Shown here in pieces: positions 55,862-64,000 of a stretch of 64,000 bases of DNA. Numbering within the stretch: the stretch's first letter is position 1; each line of letters begins with the position of its first letter. A program made the position numbers and the translations under genes. The notes beneath the pieces are model-generated. The model did no database searches. It saw nothing but the letters and a program-made list of their open reading frames with translations, and had not been told where the DNA came from. The stretch comes from Demequina activiva. Lineage in GTDB: Bacteria > Actinomycetota > Actinomycetes > Actinomycetales > Demequinaceae. Where the stretch lies: the NCBI RefSeq assembly GCF_016862815.1, contig NZ_BONR01000003.1:248001-312000 (forward strand), given 5' to 3'.

Positions 55862-57235
55862 CTACGGACGCGGCACCGCGAGCTCGACGGCCTCCCGCAG
55901 GCTCGCGACAGTGTGGACCTGTACTCCCCGGGGTGCGTCGACGGGCGTGCCGCTCGCTGGAACCAGCACCTCCGTGAATCCCAGCCGCGCCGCCTCCGCC
56001 ACGCGCTGACCCACCCCGGTGACGGGCCGCACGGCGCCGGAGAGCGCGACCTCGCCGATCGCCGCGAGCCCCGGTCGCACCGGGGCGTCGATGCGAGCGG
56101 AGGCCAGCGCGAGCGCGAGCGCGACGTCCGCGGCCGGCTCCGTCACTCGCGCGCCGCCGATGGTCGAGACGTAGACATCGTCCGCCGCGACCGCGACGCC
56201 GACGCGCCGCTGCAGCACCGCCAGGATCATCGCCACGCGGGAGGAGTCGATCCCCGACGTCGCGCGACGGGGGTTGCTGAGAGCGCTGGGGGCCACGAGC
56301 GCCTGGATCTCGGCTGGCAGAGGCCGCTTGCCGTCGATGGTGATGGTCGCGCAGGTGCCGGCGACGTGGGCGCCCTCGCGCGAGAGGAACAGACCGGACG
56401 GGTCTGCCACTCCCTCGATGCCGGTGTCGAGCAGTTGGAAGCACCCCACCTCGTCCACCGAGCCGAACCGGTTCTTGATCGAGCGCAGCAGCCGCAGCTG
56501 CGAGTGCTGCTCGCCCTCGAACTGGCACACCACGTCCACGAGGTGCTCGACGATGCGCGGCCCGGCGACCGTGCCCTCACGCGTCACGTGGCCTACCAGC
56601 ACCATGGGGAAGCCTCGCGTCTTGGCGGCCTGGATGAGCGCCGACGCCACCTCGCGCACCTGGCTCACGCCACCGGCCGTGCCGTCGATCGCGGCAGAGG
56701 CGATGGTCTGGATCGAGTCGACCATGAGAAGGTCAGGACCCACCTGCTCGATGTGCGCGAGCACCGCTCCAAGGTCGGTCTCCGCCGCCAGAAGCATCCC
56801 GGAGTCCAGGGCACCGATGCGCTCGGCGCGCAGCCGCACCTGACCCGCGGACTCCTCGCCTGTCACGTAGAGCACGGTGCGCTGCGCCCGCGCCGCGCGA
56901 GCGGCCACGTCCAGCAGCAGCGTCGACTTGCCGACCCCGGGCTCGCCCGCGAGCAGCACCACGGCTCCCGGCACGAGCCCGCCGCCCAGCACGCGATCGA
57001 ACTCGTCGACGCCCGTGGCGCGGCGCTCCGAGGCGGTCGCGTCCACGTCGCCGATGGGCCTGGCCGCGCTGGTCGCGACCGTCGCCTTGGTCGCCGGCCC
57101 GGACGGCGCCGCGCCCGCCTCGACGACGGTCCCCCACGCCTGGCACTCCCCGCACTGCCCCACCCACTTGGCGGCGGTCCATCCGCACTCCGTGCAGCGG
57201 TATCCGGGCTTCGCGGTGCGTGTGGTGGTGGCCAT
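55862..57235 (-). CDS. radA: DNA repair protein RadA
   Basis: 457 residues, branch-migration helicase of homologous recombination. N-terminal zinc finger YRCTECGW...CGECQAWGT, RecA-like ATPase with Walker A GEPGVGKSTLL, the RadA-specific KNRFG motif, and a Lon-like C-terminal domain (GEVALSGAVRPVTGVGQRVA). Walker B is DLLMVDSIQT. The start is ATG at 57233-57235. No disA is in the window, although radA-disA is a frequent pair. Confidence 0.96.
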   Translation of the reverse strand: MATTTRTAKPGYRCTECGWTAAKWVGQCGECQAWGTVVEAGAAPSGPATKATVATSAARPIGDVDATASERRATGVDEFDRVLGGGLVPGAVVLLAGEPGVGKSTLLLDVAARAARAQRTVLYVTGEESAGQVRLRAERIGALDSGMLLAAETDLGAVLAHIEQVGPDLLMVDSIQTIASAAIDGTAGGVSQVREVASALIQAAKTRGFPMVLVGHVTREGTVAGPRIVEHLVDVVCQFEGEQHSQLRLLRSIKNRFGSVDEVGCFQLLDTGIEGVADPSGLFLSREGAHVAGTCATITIDGKRPLPAEIQALVAPSALSNPRRATSGIDSSRVAMILAVLQRRVGVAVAADDVYVSTIGGARVTEPAADVALALALASARIDAPVRPGLAAIGEVALSGAVRPVTGVGQRVAEAARLGFTEVLVPASGTPVDAPRGVQVHTVASLREAVELAVPRP

Positions 57236-57316
57236 GCCCTCACGCTAGCGGCAGGCTCGGACACGCATGCGCGCCTATCCGGCTCACCCTCTGGGGCGCG
57301 CCGTAGTCTGGGGTCC

Positions 57317-58570
57317 ATGGCGAACCCGACTCCCTCCGAGCGACCCCAGCCGTGGCACGCGGTGAGCGGTGGCACTCCCGCACGTGAGTCGGTCGCGCCC
57401 TCGAAGCCCGCGATGCCCTCGACCGGTCAGATCCCCGTGGTCCCGCAGCCCATCGAGGCCGAGGACGCGGACGTCGTGGCTCCTGTGGCCTCACCTCCCG
57501 ACGAGGAGATCATGCCCTCGGCCCGCGGCACCGTCTGGTCCGCGGACCCGCCGCCCGCGGCCGCGGAGCCGGCCGCGGGCTCCGCGAGCGACCCGGTCCG
57601 CGACCTGGGCGACGCCGCCGTGCGCAACGCATCCCTGTCCGCCTCCGGCGCCCACACTCCCCTGGGCGGAGTGCCCCAGGTGCCGTCCTCCGCCGCATCG
57701 GCTCCATCCTCTCCCGGGGCGGCAGCACCCACCACGGCGTGGTTCATGGGCGACCCGCGGGAGAACGCGCCCGAGGGCGCCGCCGAATGGTCCGCCGGCA
57801 CGGTGGACAGGCCGGAGCCGGAAAGCGAGCCGGCGGCCGTCCCGCCTCCGAACATCCCCGAGCTCGAGGACGATGAGCCTGCGTACACGCCGCGCTTCGG
57901 TGTCCCCCTTGCCGCCCATGCCGGGCCTGGCGACTCCGTCGAGGACACGGAGCCAGACGGTGCGGGCTCGGGTGGCGGGGACGAGCCCCCTGCCCAGCCG
58001 CACGAGCGCACCCCGTGGTGGCGCTCCGTGCCGTTCCTCGTGGTCGTGGGCCTGCTCGTGATGGGCGGCATCGGCTACGGGCTCTTCCTGTTGCTCGCCC
58101 CCGAGGCGGAGACCGTCGAGCTCACGCCAGAGGTCATCGTCGAGGCACCCGCCGAGCCTGCGCTCGACCCCATCGAGATCGAGGAGCCCACCGACTTCCA
58201 GGCGGCGCTGCCGAGCGTGGTGGGCCCCTACGCGCTCACGGCGATCGACAGCCCGGCGCCGCAGGCGGCGGGCCTCGAGGTCCGCGCCGCGGAGGTCGAC
58301 GACCTCACCTACAGCGACGGCGAGGTCGAGCTGTCGTTGCGCGCGATCCAGCACTACGACGCGGAGGCGGCCACGGCTCAGTTCGAGGCTCTCGCCGTCG
58401 ACGCCACCGCGCGCGAGAGCGTGATGGCAGGCGACACCCCCGTAGGCGAGCGCGCGAGCGTGAGCGGCGAGGACGGCGACTCGATCCTCTGGCGCAACGG
58501 CTCGGCGGTGTTCGTGCTCACCGGCCCGGCCGATGCGCTCGAGGACTTCTACGCGCTGTACCCGCTCTAG
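57317..58570 (+). CDS. large Pro/Ala-rich single-pass membrane protein
   Basis: 417 residues. About 230 low-complexity cytoplasmic residues rich in Pro, Ala, Ser and acidic residues precede one membrane helix (PFLVVVGLLVMGGIGYGLFL, about 238-257) and a compact extracytoplasmic domain of about 140 residues (VGPYALTAIDSPAP, IQHYDAEAATAQFEALAVDA). No family was recognised. The C-terminal domain looks folded and the N-terminal part intrinsically disordered. The ATG at 57317 is the first plausible start after a run of frame continuing from the antisense of radA. Confidence 0.75.
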   Translation: MANPTPSERPQPWHAVSGGTPARESVAPSKPAMPSTGQIPVVPQPIEAEDADVVAPVASPPDEEIMPSARGTVWSADPPPAAAEPAAGSASDPVRDLGDAAVRNASLSASGAHTPLGGVPQVPSSAASAPSSPGAAAPTTAWFMGDPRENAPEGAAEWSAGTVDRPEPESEPAAVPPPNIPELEDDEPAYTPRFGVPLAAHAGPGDSVEDTEPDGAGSGGGDEPPAQPHERTPWWRSVPFLVVVGLLVMGGIGYGLFLLLAPEAETVELTPEVIVEAPAEPALDPIEIEEPTDFQAALPSVVGPYALTAIDSPAPQAAGLEVRAAEVDDLTYSDGEVELSLRAIQHYDAEAATAQFEALAVDATARESVMAGDTPVGERASVSGEDGDSILWRNGSAVFVLTGPADALEDFYALYPL

Positions 58571-58635
58571 CGGCGCCCGGCCAGTGGGACCCGGCCGCGC
58601 ATCGGACGGTCGCTCTTCCGTACTAGCCTGACAGC

Positions 58636-59478
58636 ATGAGCGAAGAGACGACGCAGTCCCAGGCCCCGCGCATCGCCGTCGTCGGCGGAGGCGTCATGGG
58701 CGGCACCATCCTCACCGCGCTGCGCGTGGGGGGCTGGCCGGACGCGAAGATCGTGGTCGCGGAGCAGGACCGCGGCCGTCGGGACGCGCTGGCGGAGGCC
58801 CACGGCATCCACGCGACGGGCTCGATCAGCGAGGCCGTGGAGGGCGCAGAGGCCATCGTGATCGCGGTCAAGCCCCAGGATGCAGCGGAGGCCATGGACG
58901 CCGTCGCGCAGACCTACAAGCCTGGCGCGCTCGTGCTGACGGTCGCCGCGGGCCTGCCCGCGTCCTTCTACGAGGCTCGCCTCCCGGAGGGCTCGCCCGT
59001 GGTGCGCTGCATGCCCAACACGCCCGCGATCGTCGCGCACGGTGCGACCGCCATCGCTGCGGGCGCGCACGCGACGCAGGAGCACCTGGGTCTCGCGGGT
59101 GCGATCCTGCGCGCGACGGGCCTGGTGGTGGCCGTCAAGCACGAGGAGCAGCTCGATGCCGTGACCGCGGTGTCCGGATCCGGTCCCGCCTACTTCTACG
59201 CAGTGGTGGAGGCGCTGGCGGAGGCCGGCGTGCAGCAGGGCCTGGACCGCGTTCTCGCCACCCAGCTCGCGGCGCAGACCTTCGTGGGCGCAGCGCGACT
59301 GCTGATGGAGTCCGGCGACACCCCGTCGACGCTGCGCCAGCGGGTGAGCTCGCCCGGCGGCACCACGATCGCGGCACTCGAGGCGATGCAGGAGGCCGGG
59401 CTCCCGGCCGTCATCAAGGCGGGAGCGGATGCGGCCGCCGCGCGATCCCAGCAGCTGGGCGAGGAGCTCGCGGGCTGA
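58636..59478 (+). CDS. proC: pyrroline-5-carboxylate reductase
   Basis: Last step of proline synthesis, 280 residues. NADP-binding GGGVMGGTI near the N-terminus, VKPQD, RCMPNTPA, and the signature AVSGSGPAYFYAVVEALAEA followed by LRQRVSSPGGTTIAALEAM. The N-terminus carries about 10 extra polar residues. It is convergent with the FKBP gene, 12 bases apart. Confidence 0.96.
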   Translation: MSEETTQSQAPRIAVVGGGVMGGTILTALRVGGWPDAKIVVAEQDRGRRDALAEAHGIHATGSISEAVEGAEAIVIAVKPQDAAEAMDAVAQTYKPGALVLTVAAGLPASFYEARLPEGSPVVRCMPNTPAIVAHGATAIAAGAHATQEHLGLAGAILRATGLVVAVKHEEQLDAVTAVSGSGPAYFYAVVEALAEAGVQQGLDRVLATQLAAQTFVGAARLLMESGDTPSTLRQRVSSPGGTTIAALEAMQEAGLPAVIKAGADAAAARSQQLGEELAG

Positions 59479-59490
59479 CGGCCCTTCCGC

Positions 59491-59883
59491 CTATTGGGCG
59501 GCGAGGATGTCGATCGCGAACACCAGCGTCGAGCCTCCAGGGATGGGGCCCATGGAGCGCTGGCCGTGGCCCTTCTCCGGCGGCACGGACAGCAGCACCT
59601 TCGAGCCCACCGGCACGCCCGCGAGGCCGTCGACCCAGCCCTCGATGAGCGAGCCGCGCGCAAGGCCGAACGAGATGGGCTCGCCGCGGTCCCAGGAGGC
59701 GTCGAACTTCGCGCCATCCCACAGCCAGCCGGCGTAGTGCACGGTGATGGACTGGCCCTCCTGCACCTCGGGACCATCGCCGGTCTCGAGCACCTCGACC
59801 ACCAGGGCGTCGGGCTTGACCGCTCCGGTGAAGTCGACGGACGGAGCTCCGTTGGCGTCGCGGGTGATGGTGGGCAGGGACAT
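59491..59883 (-). CDS. FKBP-type peptidyl-prolyl isomerase
   Basis: 130 residues. FKBP core: GQSITVHYAGWLWDGAKFDA, SWDRGEPISFGL, GWVDGLAGVPVGSKVLLSVP and GGSTLVFAIDIL. It assists protein folding in the cytosol; no signal peptide is present. The ATG at 59881-59883 follows GAGGAGG, which rules out an ATG upstream. It has an N-terminal extension of about 35 residues before the core. Confidence 0.94.
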   Translation of the reverse strand: MSLPTITRDANGAPSVDFTGAVKPDALVVEVLETGDGPEVQEGQSITVHYAGWLWDGAKFDASWDRGEPISFGLARGSLIEGWVDGLAGVPVGSKVLLSVPPEKGHGQRSMGPIPGGSTLVFAIDILAAQ

Positions 59884-59934
59884 GGCGCCTCCTCGTGCAC
59901 TGGGGTGTCCCACCACCTTAGGCGACCGCCGAGG

Positions 59935-60564
59935 TCAGAACGCGTTCTGCAGCTCGCACACCACGTCCGCCTCGACGGCGCTGCCACCGCTGAGCGTGCC
60001 GGCGAAGCGCACAAGGACCAGCTCACGAGAGCCGTCTGGGCTCCTCTCACCGAGCTCGGTGATCGACTCGAGAGTGCCGCGGTTGTCCGCGCTCGACGCA
60101 CCCGGCCGGTTGACGGCATCCCTGAGCGTGAAGGTGTCCTCAGCGAGAGCCGTGTAGATCATCGGCCCCTCGGGATTCGCCTCGGAGTTGCTGAGCGCGA
60201 CGAGCACCTTCAGGCCTGGCTCCTCCAGGGAGCCCACGTCCTCCCTGCCGTTGTTCCTGTTGATGTCGCACTCGCCCTCGAAGTCGGGGGACTCGACGCC
60301 GTCGACGCGCAGCACGCCGCCGTCGGGCAGGTCGGCAGGCTCCTCCACTGGCTCCTCCTCCGCCTCCGCTTCAGCACTGTCCGCAGCTTCGCCTCCCTCG
60401 TCGGTGGGGGCGACGTCGGCCGTGACCTCGTTCTCTGCTGGATCGACGGGCTCCGAACCCTCGTCCCCGGCCGCGCAGCCCGTCAGCGTGACGGACCCCA
60501 GCAGAGCGAGCGCGACGACGACGGCGCGGATGGATGGGGCGTCGGACTTCGTGTGGTGTCTCAT
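59935..60564 (-). CDS. predicted lipoprotein, acidic linker
   Basis: 209 residues. Signal peptide with lipobox LTGC (Cys near residue 30). Next is a strongly acidic linker (EAEAEEEPVEEPADL), then a folded domain with two Cys (GECDINRN and VVCELQNAF). The domain was not recognised. Start taken at the second ATG (60562-60564); the first is three codons upstream. It is divergent from the LuxR gene by 77 bases. Confidence 0.8.
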   Translation of the reverse strand: MRHHTKSDAPSIRAVVVALALLGSVTLTGCAAGDEGSEPVDPAENEVTADVAPTDEGGEAADSAEAEAEEEPVEEPADLPDGGVLRVDGVESPDFEGECDINRNNGREDVGSLEEPGLKVLVALSNSEANPEGPMIYTALAEDTFTLRDAVNRPGASSADNRGTLESITELGERSPDGSRELVLVRFAGTLSGGSAVEADVVCELQNAF

Positions 60565-60641
60565 GTGACACATCGTCGGCGCCCGTCAGCCCCCGGGAAA
60601 TACGACCTTCGACGTAGGCACCGGGATACGCTTCGGGGACC

Positions 60642-61664
60642 ATGTCACTCGACGACCGCGACGCACGAGCGGTGCTCAGCGCGGCCGAGGCACTGGCTTC
60701 CACCCCCGCGCCGGACTTCGCGGGCGTCCTGGACGTCCTGCGCTCTCTCATCGACTGCGACAGCGCGTCGTTCAACGACATGGCGCTGGCCACAAGCGAC
60801 TACCGCTACGCGATCGTGCCTTCCAGCGAAGCCAGGGTCGTGGCGAGCCTCAAGCCCAAGTACGACGCCTGGATCCACCAGCATCCGCTGCTGATCGCGG
60901 TGGCGAAGCGCCCGGCTGCGGGAGCACTCCGGCTCTGTGATGTCGAGGACGGCGACCGCTTCAGGTCGACGGATCTCTACCGGGAGTTCTACGCGCCGTT
61001 CGACATCAGCTATCAGCTCGCAGCACAGCTCCCGTCCCCTCCGGACGTCGTGGTCGCCTACGTCCTGAATCGCAGTGAGTCCGCCGGCGAGTTCAGCAGC
61101 CGCGACGTCGAGGTGATCAACTCCTTGAGCGGACTGCTCGCGCTCCATCACCGCGTGGCGATCGAAAGGGACCGCACGGATATTCTCACCGCCGAGATGG
61201 AGCGCAATGCGTGGGCCGTGGTGTCGGTGCGCTCCGACGGCATGGTCGAGGCGTCGTCCACCCGTGAACTGTCCACGGGCACCGCAGTTCCGCCGCAGAT
61301 CGCTGCGCTGATCTCGTCGCACGGCTCGCCCCCTCACGAGCCGTCGCGGCACGAGGTCGTGCTGGGCGAGCACACCTGGCAGTGCGTGATCCACCCGGTG
61401 CCCTTGGGTCCGGCCGTGCTGCTGCTGCGGCGCGTGGGCGACCGAGCGGCGGAGATCGAGCGGCTCGAGGGTGCCGGCCTGACCGGGCGGCAAGCGAGCG
61501 TGCTGTGGGAGCTCGCGCGCACCGGCGGCTCCAATGGGGACCTCGCACGCGCGCTCGGGGTGTCGGAGGGGACCGTGAAGAAGCACCTCGAGGCCGTATT
61601 CCGCACGTTGGGCGTGCCGAGCCGGGGTGCGGCGATCCTCAGGGCGCGTCAGATCTCGAGCTGA
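60642..61664 (+). CDS. LuxR-family regulator with N-terminal sensory domain
   Basis: 340 residues. Residues about 1-190 resemble a GAF-like sensor (CDSASFNDMAL, LPSPPDVVVAYVLNRSESAG) without obvious ligand residues. The C-terminal 65 residues are a LuxR/FixJ helix-turn-helix (LTGRQASVLWELARTGGSNG, ALGVSEGTVKKHLEAVFRTL). A similar layout occurs in many actinobacterial orphan LuxR regulators. The last 26 bases overlap the end of the convergent ogt gene. Confidence 0.85.
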   Translation: MSLDDRDARAVLSAAEALASTPAPDFAGVLDVLRSLIDCDSASFNDMALATSDYRYAIVPSSEARVVASLKPKYDAWIHQHPLLIAVAKRPAAGALRLCDVEDGDRFRSTDLYREFYAPFDISYQLAAQLPSPPDVVVAYVLNRSESAGEFSSRDVEVINSLSGLLALHHRVAIERDRTDILTAEMERNAWAVVSVRSDGMVEASSTRELSTGTAVPPQIAALISSHGSPPHEPSRHEVVLGEHTWQCVIHPVPLGPAVLLLRRVGDRAAEIERLEGAGLTGRQASVLWELARTGGSNGDLARALGVSEGTVKKHLEAVFRTLGVPSRGAAILRARQISS

Positions 61665-62151
61665 CCGCCAGGCGCGCCCTCTCCCGCTCCAGCAGCGAGC
61701 GCTTGACGTCGACGCCCCACGCGAAGCCCGTGAGCGCGCCGTACGCTCCGGTCACGCGGTGACACGGGATGAACAGGGCGATCGCGTTCGCCCCGCACGC
61801 CGCGCCCACGGCTCGGCTGGCGTTCGGGCTGCCGAGCGCTGCGGCGACCTCGCCATAGGTGCGGGTCTCGCCCGCGGGGATCGCGTGCAGCGCATCCCAC
61901 ACGCGCACGCGGAACTCGGTTCCGACCGGGCCGATGCGGGTCGCGGCCACCGCGTCGGCGTCGCCGTCGTAGTAGGCGCGCACGGCATCGGCCGATGCGA
62001 CGGCGCCCGGGGACGCCGCCTCGCCACGGTGACGCGAGCGCGCCAGGAGCTCGTCCGCATCGGCGCTCCATCCGGCGGCCACCACGGCCGCGTCCGCCTC
62101 CACCACCGTGAAGGGGCCGTCAGGGGTGTCGAGGGTCTCGTAGGTGAGCAT
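61639..62151 (-). CDS. ogt: methylated-DNA-protein cysteine methyltransferase
   Basis: Suicide repair of O6-alkylguanine, 170 residues. Acceptor Cys130 is in FIPCHRVTG, preceded by the helix-turn-helix RTYGEVAAALGSPNASRAVG and AACGANAI. The ATG at 62149-62151 overlaps the ada-alkA stop by one base (TGATG), so both alkylation-repair genes are expressed together. Confidence 0.95.
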   Translation of the reverse strand: MLTYETLDTPDGPFTVVEADAAVVAAGWSADADELLARSRHRGEAASPGAVASADAVRAYYDGDADAVAATRIGPVGTEFRVRVWDALHAIPAGETRTYGEVAAALGSPNASRAVGAACGANAIALFIPCHRVTGAYGALTGFAWGVDVKRSLLERERARLAVSSRSDAP

Positions 62152-63635
62152 CACGGCTCCTTTCGGGCGGCCGAGGCCTGCCACAGGTGCATCATCAGGT
62201 AGCTGCGCCACGGGCGGTGGCGCTCGGCGTAGCCGGCCAACGGGCGCGCCTCGTGGGGCAGGCCCAGCCTCTTCGCGCCCGCGCGCACGGCGCTGTCCCC
62301 CGTGAGCAGCAGGTCCGGATGGCCGAGCACCCGCAGCGCCACGTACTGGGACGTCCAGGGGCCGATTCCCGGCAGCGCCTCGAGGTCTCGGGTGAGCTCG
62401 CTCAGCGTGCGGCTCGAGTCGAGGGTCAGCGCGCCGCTGGCGATCGGGGCCATGGCCTCCGTGAGCGCGCGACGCCGGCCGGCGGGGCCGCGGACCACGT
62501 GCTCTGCCTGCTCGGCGATCGCCGCGGCGCTCGGGAACGCGACACGCACGTGCTCCGTGGCGAGCGCCGCAGGCAGCGCCACGCCCAGCGCATCGACCAC
62601 CCGCTGGACCGCGGTGCGCGCGGCCGCGACGGAGACCTGCTGGCCCAGGATCGCGCGGACCAGCACCTCCGTGGCGTCCACCGTGCCCGGCAGCCGCGTG
62701 CCCGGATGCGTGGCGATCTCCCGCGCCAGGAGGGGATGCTCTGCCAGGGCCTGATCGATCGCGAGCGGGTCCGCGTCCAGGTCGAACAGGCGCCGCATGC
62801 GAGCCAGCAGCTCAGGCAGGTCCGCCAGATGCTCGAGGCGCGCGGTCACGGCGAGGTGGTCACAGGCGGGACGGGCCACCACGGTCGCGAGGCCGCCGGC
62901 GAGGCGCACCGCGCGCTCGAAGCCGCCGGCGTCGGAGCGCTCGAGGCCGTCGATGGCGCGCGCACCCAGCCAGTCGATCACCGCCGCGCCGTCGAAGGGC
63001 TCCCGTGCGCGCAGCCGCAGCGACAGCGACCCGGACGTGGCGGCGGCCTCCGTGCGGTCCTGGGCGCGCGCGGTGCCTCGCAGCTGCGTGGGGGTCATCG
63101 CGAACACCTGCACGATGGTGTCGTTGAACTGGCGGATGCTCGTGAAGCCGGCGGCGAAGGCCACGTCGCTCACGGGCATCGCCGTCGCGACCAGGAGGTG
63201 GCGCGCCGTCTGGGCGCGCTGGGCGCGCGCGAGCGCCAACGGTGGAGCGCCCAGCTCGTCGACGAGGATGCGGGACAGCTGCCTCTCGGAGTAGCCCAGA
63301 CGGTGGGCGAGGCCGGTGACTCCCTCGCGGTCCACCACGCCCTCGGAGATGAGCCGCATCCCTCGAGCCGCCACGTCCTCCCGGACGTTCCACTCAGGAC
63401 TGCCGGGGACGGCCTCCGGGAGGCAGCGCTTGCAGGCGCGGTATCCCGCGAGATGGGCGGCGGCGGAGGTCACGTAGAACGTGCAGTGCTCGCGCTTGGG
63501 GGTACGAGCGGGGCAGCTGGGGCGGCAGTAGATCCCGGTGGACCTGACCGCGAGCACGAACTGGCCGTCGAAGCGCGCGTCCCGTCCCGAGGACGCCGCG
63601 TAGCAGCGGTCGAAGTCGAGAACGGTAGGGCTCAT
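62151..63635 (-). CDS. alkA: Ada-like regulator fused to AlkA DNA glycosylase
   Basis: 494 residues. N-terminal Ada zinc/methyl-phosphotriester domain (RSTGIYCRPSCPARTPKRE, ACKRCLPE; four Cys), an AraC-type helix-turn-helix pair (LGYSERQLSRILVDELGAPP, FAAGFTSIRQFND), an AlkA N-terminal domain, and an HhH-GPD glycosylase domain with LPGIGPWTSQYVALR and the catalytic Asp in LLTGDSAVR. It removes 3-methyladenine-type bases and senses methylation to activate its own operon. The start is ATG at 63633-63635, after GGGGG. This Ada-AlkA fusion is well known in actinobacteria. Confidence 0.95.
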   Translation of the reverse strand: MSPTVLDFDRCYAASSGRDARFDGQFVLAVRSTGIYCRPSCPARTPKREHCTFYVTSAAAHLAGYRACKRCLPEAVPGSPEWNVREDVAARGMRLISEGVVDREGVTGLAHRLGYSERQLSRILVDELGAPPLALARAQRAQTARHLLVATAMPVSDVAFAAGFTSIRQFNDTIVQVFAMTPTQLRGTARAQDRTEAAATSGSLSLRLRAREPFDGAAVIDWLGARAIDGLERSDAGGFERAVRLAGGLATVVARPACDHLAVTARLEHLADLPELLARMRRLFDLDADPLAIDQALAEHPLLAREIATHPGTRLPGTVDATEVLVRAILGQQVSVAAARTAVQRVVDALGVALPAALATEHVRVAFPSAAAIAEQAEHVVRGPAGRRRALTEAMAPIASGALTLDSSRTLSELTRDLEALPGIGPWTSQYVALRVLGHPDLLLTGDSAVRAGAKRLGLPHEARPLAGYAERHRPWRSYLMMHLWQASAARKEP

Positions 63636-63736
63636 GCCCCCAGCATGCCGGTGACCACGCGCGCGCGCTAGCGGTTTTCGGACACCGCGCTCCAGCTCGT
63701 GGCGAGTGCCGAACGGCACTGCACCGCGCATCGGCG

Positions 63737-64000
63737 CTAGTCGAGCTCTCCGAGGAAGTCGCTGACCCGCTCGAACATGCGGTGCGAGGCGTCGTCGTCG
63801 TACTCGGGCCAGCCCTCGAAGCCGAACAGGTGCCCGTCCCCCGGGTAGACGAACTCCTCGCACGCGCCGTCCGTGAAGGCGAGGAGCGCGGCCGCCTCCT
63901 CGTCGCTGACCCAGTCGTCGCCCGCGGCCCGGTGCAGCTGGGCGGGAAGGCCGTCCGGCCAGGCTTCGCCGTCGAGCCAGTCGGGCGCGACCAGTCCGCT
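63737..64000 (-). CDS. dienelactone hydrolase-family protein, C-terminal part
   Basis: The last 87 residues of an alpha/beta hydrolase whose start lies beyond the right edge. The catalytic His is in YPGDGHLFGF, a DLH hallmark; the end is ERVSDFLGELD. Substrate unknown. The stop lies two bases past a GCATCGGC word at 63728-63735. Confidence 0.85.
   Translation of the reverse strand, partial: SGLVAPDWLDGEAWPDGLPAQLHRAAGDDWVSDEEAAALLAFTDGACEEFVYPGDGHLFGFEGWPEYDDDASHRMFERVSDFLGELD

Noticed and set aside
55097-57316. Continuous frame upstream of the membrane protein at 57317
   Set aside because: It reads antisense through mutY and radA, and only the part from ATG 57317 has protein-like sequence.

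Overview
The window is very GC-rich (roughly 70% by eye), uses many GTG starts and is densely packed with protein genes. Gene content and order point to an actinobacterium of the order Micrococcales, in the broad Cellulomonas/Demequina neighbourhood: a GlnR-type orphan regulator, DUF2516, DUF4177 and DUF4395 proteins, nitrobindin next to ygfZ, and a block of class A PBP, metallophosphoesterase, RidA, Crp and endonuclease III that has a counterpart in Mycobacterium tuberculosis. The genus cannot be named from the sequence alone. No prophage, CRISPR array or transposase was seen.

Layout. 0.0-5.8 kb: the start of a Bcr/CflA drug exporter, then a class I ribonucleotide reductase operon (nrdA-nrdB) with paired NrdR boxes, and upp. 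5.8-10.5 kb: tadA, tRNA-Ser(CGA), a DUF998 membrane protein, a GH51 arabinofuranosidase, a LytR_C protein, tRNA-Ser(GGA) and SRP RNA. 10.5-13.8 kb: dnaX, a TetR regulator and recR. 13.9-18.9 kb: an ABC exporter pair, an NAD-dependent epimerase-like protein and a type B carboxylesterase. 19.0-21.3 kb: lysC-asd, ending at a perfect 64-bp palindrome, then lldP. 23.2-27.3 kb: the xylose genes xylR(ROK), xylA and xylB, and tRNA-Pro(CGG). 27.4-33.6 kb: PBP/phosphoesterase, DUF4177-ridA, crp with an RsiG-like partner, and nth. 33.7-39.4 kb: a complete Mrp Na+/H+ antiporter operon with fused A and B subunits. 39.5-45.7 kb: a small Cys-containing protein, glnR, a thioredoxin-like/DUF4395 pair, nitrobindin-like, ygfZ, a VapBC-type pair, DUF2516 and dtd. 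45.7-50.5 kb: an AbiEi/DUF559-like protein, an XRE/DUF2975 pair and clpC. 50.6-52.5 kb: an accessory patch with a 5'-truncated RHS toxin tip, its overlapping immunity gene and a decayed second immunity copy. 52.6-64.0 kb: aldo-keto reductase, nuclease, mutY, radA, proC, FKBP, a lipoprotein, a LuxR regulator, the alkylation-repair pair ogt and ada-alkA, and the end of a dienelactone hydrolase.

How the genes work together. Most of the window is housekeeping: DNA precursors and repair (nrdAB, dnaX, recR, radA, nth, mutY, ogt, ada-alkA), aspartate-family and proline synthesis (lysC-asd, proC) and protein quality control (clpC, dtd, FKBP). A plant-polysaccharide theme runs through the GH51 enzyme and xylAB.

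The signals least explained by ordinary annotation are these. First, an 8-bp word (GCATCGGC and its complement) occurs at least 46 times, including about 11 times in intergenic DNA, twice as inverted pairs forming terminators. Second, there is the zero-loop 64-bp palindrome after asd. Third, the R2 subunit has the Glu/Phe signature of class Ic (Mn/Fe) enzymes. Fourth, there is the orphan RHS toxin/immunity patch. Fifth, there is an RsiG-like gene translationally coupled to crp.
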